Part shown: piece by piece, positions 14,213 through 17,474 of the stretch
Position numbering within the stretch: position 1 is the stretch's first letter
Layout of the letters: each line of letters opens with the position of its first letter
From: Xanthocytophaga sp031424975
GTDB taxonomy: Bacteria; Bacteroidota; Bacteroidia; Cytophagales; 172606-1
Assembly: GCA_031424975.1 (NCBI GenBank)
Contig: JANPIL010000270.1
Location: 1-17,474, forward strand
Direction: 5' to 3'
Length of the DNA stretch: 17,474 bases
Notes under the pieces: model-generated
The model's input: the letters and a program-made list of their open reading frames with translations, nothing else
Database searches by the model: none
Told to the model about the DNA's origin: nothing
Program-made: the position numbers and the translations under genes

Positions 14213-15646
14213 ATGTCACATATTCGCTGGATACTAATTATCATTTCCCTTGTCTTAGGCAGTTGTCAAGTTTTCAAACCGATTTCCACGCCCAATCCCT
14301 TAAAGACACCGAATACATTTCTCGGCAAAACCGATACTACCGGAGCCGGGAGCATTCCGTGGCGCAAGTTCTTCGCCGACCAGTATTTAACTAACCTGAT
14401 TGACACCGCGCTGCGCAACAATCCCGATTTGCTCATTGCCACACAGCGCATCGAAAGCTCCCGTGCCGAGTTTTTTGTGCGGCGAGGCGCGCTGCTGCCT
14501 TCGCTGGATGCGGTGGCTTCCGCCGGAGCCGACCGGTTCGGCAATTACACGATGAACGGCGTGGGTAACTTCGACACCAACTTGTCGCCCAACGTGGGCG
14601 ATGACCGCCGCATCCCGACCCGTCCCACGCCCGACTTTTTCCTCGGCTTGCGCAGCCAGTGGGAAATTGACTTGTGGGGAAAGCTGCGCAACCAGCGAAA
14701 AGCCGCGTACTTCCGTTTCATGGCTACGCAGAAAGGCCGCCAATTGGTGGTGACGGCCCTGGTGGCCGAGGTGGCACGCCTCTATTACGAACTGCTTGAC
14801 TTGGACAATGAACTGGAAGTGGTGCGCAAAAACATCGGTTTCCAGCAAACCATTGTCGAAACGATTGAAGTGCAAAAATCTGCCGGACGAGCCACTGAAC
14901 TGGCCGTGCAGCAATCCGCGGCGCAGTTGTTGGGTACGCGCAGCCTTGAAGCGAAGATTCAACAAGCTATTCTGCGGACGGAAAACCAACTCAATTTCTT
15001 GCTTGGGCGGTTTCCGCAAAACGTTCTGCGCGGTGCCCCGATTCGCCGCCAAACGCTACCCACCGAGGTTACGGCGGGCATTCCGTCGGATATGCTGCGC
15101 CGCCGGCCCGACATCCAGCAAGCTGAACTGTTGTTAGCGTCCACCAACGCCGATTTGTCGGCTGTCCGCGCCGCTTTCTTGCCCGCGCTGACGATTACGC
15201 CGTATGTGGGCTTCCATTCGTTTGATGCTTCGGTACTTCTCTCGCCTGCCTCGCTGGCCCGCGGGGTGCTGGGCGGCCTGACAGGGCCAGTCTTTAACCG
15301 AAACGCGTTGCGCGGCAACTACCGCCGTTCAGTCGCTGAAAACTTGGAGGCGCACTACACTTATCGCCGGGCCGTTTTGAACGGCTATCAAGAGGTGGTG
15401 ACGCAGTTGCAAGGCATCGAAAACCTGAGCCAGGTGTATGTGTTGCAAGAGCAGGAAGTACGGGTGCTGCTGGATGCCGTTTCGACGGCCAATACGCTCT
15501 ATGCCACTGGCTACGCCAACTATCTCGAAGTAATCACCGCTCAACGCAGCGCGCTGGAGGCCGAACTCCAACTCACCAGCACCCGCAAAGAGCAGTTTCT
15601 GGCATTGATTGCCTTGTACCGGGCCTTGGGTGGTGGCTGGGAATGA
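14213..15646 (+). CDS. RND efflux outer-membrane lipoprotein (NodT/OprM-like TolC family)
   Basis: A 477-aa outer-membrane factor that forms the trimeric exit duct of the RND system. A lipoprotein signal ends in LVLGSC, so C18 is the lipidated residue, as in OprM and NodT-type channels. Two repeats of the outer-membrane efflux domain are visible: NPDLLIATQRIESSRAEFF (about residue 66) followed by a beta segment, and RRRPDIQQAELLLASTNADL (about 300), the signature of the second repeat. Long charged helices follow each. The end ALIALYRALGGGWE is the characteristic C-terminus of the family, so the protein is complete. It follows the pump on the same strand after a 230-bp gap with two 30-bp repeats, a GC-rich element and a pair of alternative hairpins close to the start. 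These may make it a separate transcription unit. Confidence 0.93.
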   Translation: MSHIRWILIIISLVLGSCQVFKPISTPNPLKTPNTFLGKTDTTGAGSIPWRKFFADQYLTNLIDTALRNNPDLLIATQRIESSRAEFFVRRGALLPSLDAVASAGADRFGNYTMNGVGNFDTNLSPNVGDDRRIPTRPTPDFFLGLRSQWEIDLWGKLRNQRKAAYFRFMATQKGRQLVVTALVAEVARLYYELLDLDNELEVVRKNIGFQQTIVETIEVQKSAGRATELAVQQSAAQLLGTRSLEAKIQQAILRTENQLNFLLGRFPQNVLRGAPIRRQTLPTEVTAGIPSDMLRRRPDIQQAELLLASTNADLSAVRAAFLPALTITPYVGFHSFDASVLLSPASLARGVLGGLTGPVFNRNALRGNYRRSVAENLEAHYTYRRAVLNGYQEVVTQLQGIENLSQVYVLQEQEVRVLLDAVSTANTLYATGYANYLEVITAQRSALEAELQLTSTRKEQFLALIALYRALGGGWE

Positions 15647-15730
15647 TTCAGGATTTTGATTAAGGATTTTGAAATTCGGAGGGCGGATTCGACTCCGTCA
15701 AACTTGTATTTCGGATTTGCGCGGTTGTAG

Positions 15731-15750
15731 AGGCAAGGCATACCTTGTCT
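15731..15750. repeat. CAAGG hairpin element upstream of the Fur-family gene
   Basis: AGGCAAGG (15731-15738), CATA, CCTTGTCT (15743-15750): 8 bp with one G-T pair. Similar CAAGGCAT-type palindromes are scattered between genes in many environmental bacteria, from general recollection. Confidence 0.5.
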
Positions 15751-15780
15751 CCGCCGTTACCCGACCACTGACCACCAATA

Positions 15781-15810
15781 GAAATAGTATCCCCGAAAAA
15801 GCCGAAACCC
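15781..15810 (-). repeat. 30-bp ATACTAT element, copy 13
   Basis: GGGTTT-N14-ATACTATTTC on the minus strand, 62 bp before the Fur-family start codon. Confidence 0.88.
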
Positions 15811-15872
15811 GCCTTTTTCGCTTCAGCCCCGGCTTTGGAATCCTGTTGAAGCCGACCTTAACCGCAATCAGC

Positions 15873-16355
15873 ATGGAAAACCAAAGGGCAGCGGAAGCCA
15901 AACAACGGCTGACCGAACATCTGGAAAGGAAAGGGTTACTCAAAACGCCGGAGCGTTTCGTGATGCTGGATGAGCTATACCAGCGCGACGACCATGTGGA
16001 TGTGGACCAACTCTGTGATGCCATGCAGAACCGGAAGTTCCGCGTCAGCCGGGCCACGGTCTACAACAACCTGGAAATCATGGCCGAGTGCGGTTTGGTG
16101 AGGAAACTCCAGTTCGGCACGAACAAGGCGCGGTACGAAAAATCGCTGGGTTGCCGCCAGCACCACCATTTGGTATGTCTGGATTGTCGGAAGGTCATCG
16201 ACTTCTGCGACCCGCGCCTCGGGCAAATCCAGCAGGGCGTGACAGAATCACTTGGTTTTTTGGTGCACGGCCACGAATTGGTGCTGTATGGCCATTGCGG
16301 CCAGGAAAACTGTGAACGCAGGATGCCAGCAGAGTGCAACCCGGCCGCTACCTGA
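15873..16355 (+). CDS. Fur-family metal- or peroxide-responsive transcriptional repressor
   Basis: A 160-aa regulator with the winged-helix domain and dimerisation domain of Fur/PerR/Zur proteins. FRVSRATVYNNLEIMAECGLV (residues 56-76) is split as FRVSRATVYNN and LEIMAECGLV and forms the recognition helix region. Metal ligands are visible: HHH at 97-99, C102-x2-C105 and C142-x4-C147, the last two pairs fitting a structural zinc site, with H132, H134 and H141 nearby. The frame is open back to 15669, but only the ATG at 15873 gives a normal Fur N-terminus. The sequence alone does not separate Fur, PerR and Zur. It follows the RND outer-membrane gene by 226 bp and converges with the DUF6089-like gene. 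A 30-bp repeat and a CAAGG hairpin lie upstream; no clear Fur box was seen. Confidence 0.9.
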   Translation: MENQRAAEAKQRLTEHLERKGLLKTPERFVMLDELYQRDDHVDVDQLCDAMQNRKFRVSRATVYNNLEIMAECGLVRKLQFGTNKARYEKSLGCRQHHHLVCLDCRKVIDFCDPRLGQIQQGVTESLGFLVHGHELVLYGHCGQENCERRMPAECNPAAT

Positions 16356-16377
16356 ATGCGCGGGAAAGGAAAAAGAA

Positions 16378-16421
16378 CCGGTGCAAGCGAGTACGCTTGC
16401 ACCAACGGACGCTTGCACCGG
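16378..16421. terminator. Three-arm hairpin between convergent genes
   Basis: CCGGTGCAAGCG (16378-16389) can pair with CGCTTGCACC (16394-16403; 10 bp, 4-nt loop) or with CGCTTGCACCGG (16410-16421; 12 bp). It lies 22 bp after the Fur-family stop and 40 bp from the convergent stop, so it may act as a terminator or 3' end stabiliser for both, although no T-run follows. Confidence 0.5.
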
Positions 16422-16461
16422 CAGTCGGTTGTTTTGCATACGACCCAACGAACCAATACAA

Positions 16462-17370
16462 CTATCTCTTGATGATCGGCTTGCGGCTGATTTGCGTGGA
16501 AGGCGGGCACTGCGGCTTGTCTGACTTGTTGAACGGCCAAAGCAGGTATTCCAGCTTGATGCCCAGCGTAACGTAGCCGTCCTTGCGGCTGGGATTGCCG
16601 CGTTGCGCCCCGGCCTCGCTGAAGGGCGTGCCCACCTCCGGCCCCCGGTCGGCCAGCCGCGCGCGGATGTTGTCGGTGATGTTGGCACTGCCGATGTACG
16701 TGGTGCTCACATCGTCCAGGTAGTCGCTGAACGAGAACCGGTATGCGCCTTCCACGCTCATGCCCAAGCGCCGCGTGAACTCAAACCGGATGCCCAGCCC
16801 CATCGGCGCAATCACCGTGGCCGTGCTGTACTGCACATCTTCAGTGCGGTAGCGCCGCAGGTTGTAGCGTGTGCCGTCCAGTTGCGTGTACGGGCTGAAA
16901 GTGGTGAAGCCAAGCCCGGCGAAAACGTACGGGTTCACGATCAGCCCGCGTCCCCGGCTCGGGTTTTCCACGTCAAACATCTCGTACATGAGTCCGGCGT
17001 AGGCCTCGAAATTCTGCGACGCAAAGGAAAGGTTGCGGAAGGCGTTTTTGGTGTCTGCATCACTGGCCGACAGCTTATAGAAGCTGAATTCGCTTTTCAG
17101 GCTCACGTGCGGCGCGAACTTGTAGAGAAGCCCGCCGCTGAACATCAGGTTGATGTCTTCGGTCGCCTGGTCTTTCAAATCGCCCAGGTACGATACGCCG
17201 CCCCCGCCAATGGTTATTTTCAGCGAGCGGTCGAGTTCATTGCCAAATTGGTTGCGGTTTTTCAGGATGCCTCCTCTGCCCGTTTGGGCCGATAATGGGA
17301 GGCCAGCCAGGAAAATGAGGCCGCAGCATACGGCAATCGTCTTTTTAAGCGGAAAGGATGTTGGTTTCAT
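16462..17370 (-). CDS. Outer-membrane beta-barrel protein, DUF6089-like
   Basis: A 302-aa secreted protein with a signal peptide (MKPTSFPLKKTIAVCCGLIF then LAGLPLSAQ) and cleavage near AQ-TG. The mature part is rich in alternating hydrophobic and aromatic residues, with repeated strands such as ITIGGGGVSYLGDL, FSGGLLYKFAPHVSLKSEF, VNPYVFAGLGFTTFSPY and MGLGIRFEFTRRLGMSVEGA. The segments YLGDL near the N-terminus and NLSFASQNFEAYAGLMYEMF are typical of the DUF6089 family of Bacteroidota barrels, whose function is unknown. The frame is open to 17409, but M14 at 17370 begins a normal signal peptide, so I use it. The C-terminal KPIIKR tail is short and basic, and no T9SS tail domain is seen. It converges with the Fur gene. 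Confidence 0.85.
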   Translation of the reverse strand: MKPTSFPLKKTIAVCCGLIFLAGLPLSAQTGRGGILKNRNQFGNELDRSLKITIGGGGVSYLGDLKDQATEDINLMFSGGLLYKFAPHVSLKSEFSFYKLSASDADTKNAFRNLSFASQNFEAYAGLMYEMFDVENPSRGRGLIVNPYVFAGLGFTTFSPYTQLDGTRYNLRRYRTEDVQYSTATVIAPMGLGIRFEFTRRLGMSVEGAYRFSFSDYLDDVSTTYIGSANITDNIRARLADRGPEVGTPFSEAGAQRGNPSRKDGYVTLGIKLEYLLWPFNKSDKPQCPPSTQISRKPIIKR

Positions 17371-17474
17371 AGTCTGAATAACGGAGGAATGCCCAAAAGC
17401 GTACCTCATGAATACTTTCTTTGGGCAAAATGTAAACGCGCGTAAGGAATCTTATGAATCAGTACGGTGCCGGT

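Noticed and set aside
548..15810. The 30-bp repeats as a CRISPR array
   Set aside because: They are 70 bp to several kb apart, occur in both orientations, and have no regular spacers or cas genes nearby.
548..15810. The 30-bp repeats in GGGTTT orientation as ordinary promoters (TTTG ... TATTTTG)
   Set aside because: The spacing is 2-3 bp too short, the final G is missing in many copies, and many copies would then transcribe antisense to the adjacent gene.
15669..15872. N-terminal extension of the Fur-family protein
   Set aside because: It runs through a repeat and a palindrome; Fur proteins normally begin shortly before the first helix, as with the ATG at 15873.

Overview
The window is a 17.5 kb chromosomal segment from a Bacteroidota bacterium of moderate GC content. 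Three things point to this phylum: promoters that look like the Bacteroidota -33 TTTG / -7 TAnnTTTG type, an almost complete lack of Shine-Dalgarno sequences, and several families typical of the phylum (a DUF6089-like outer-membrane barrel, an SPFH lipoprotein, a TerB-like protein, a NodT-type efflux lipoprotein). I cannot name the genus. All 14 genes are chromosomal housekeeping or envelope genes. I see no phage, plasmid, transposase, CRISPR array, tRNA or rRNA.

Layout. Minus strand, 1-2969: the 5' part of an SDR-family nucleotide-sugar epimerase/dehydratase, glucose-1-phosphate cytidylyltransferase (rfbF) and L-2-hydroxyglutarate oxidase/dehydrogenase (lhgO). Plus strand from 3573: a type II NADH dehydrogenase, divergent from lhgO. 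Next come an OmpR/CusR-like response regulator and its histidine kinase (overlapping ATGA), a 107-aa one-pass membrane protein, an SPFH/prohibitin-like lipoprotein and a TerB-like protein. These are followed by a tripartite RND efflux system (adaptor 9477, HAE1-type pump 10830, outer-membrane lipoprotein 14213) and a Fur-family regulator. A DUF6089-like outer-membrane protein on the minus strand converges on fur.

Two features stand out. First, a 30-bp intergenic element, GGGTTT-N14-ATACTATTTT, occurs 13 times in 17.5 kb. It is in both orientations, in 10 of the 12 complete intergenic gaps, never inside a gene, and always with exactly 14 bp between its two blocks. In two copies the flanks form perfect but different inverted repeats (GGCGTTTT/AAAACGCC and GGCACTTTG/CAAAGTGCC), which suggests a conserved fold. 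A second element rich in C and G runs is found at two loci beside copies of the first. Second, the gene pair after the two-component system (107-aa protein and SPFH lipoprotein) has two nearly identical promoters. Each carries four TTCTAAT-like boxes at exact 11-bp spacing, followed 14 bp later by TTTG in the context CACCTTTG. This is the geometry of a tandem OmpR/PhoB-family binding site and suggests that the adjacent regulator activates both genes.

How the genes may work together (inference): lhgO and the NADH dehydrogenase both pass electrons to quinone. The two-component system probably senses an envelope or metal signal and induces the small membrane protein and the SPFH protein. The RND system exports toxic compounds. 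The large gaps inside the RND cluster (216 and 230 bp) are filled by the repeat elements.
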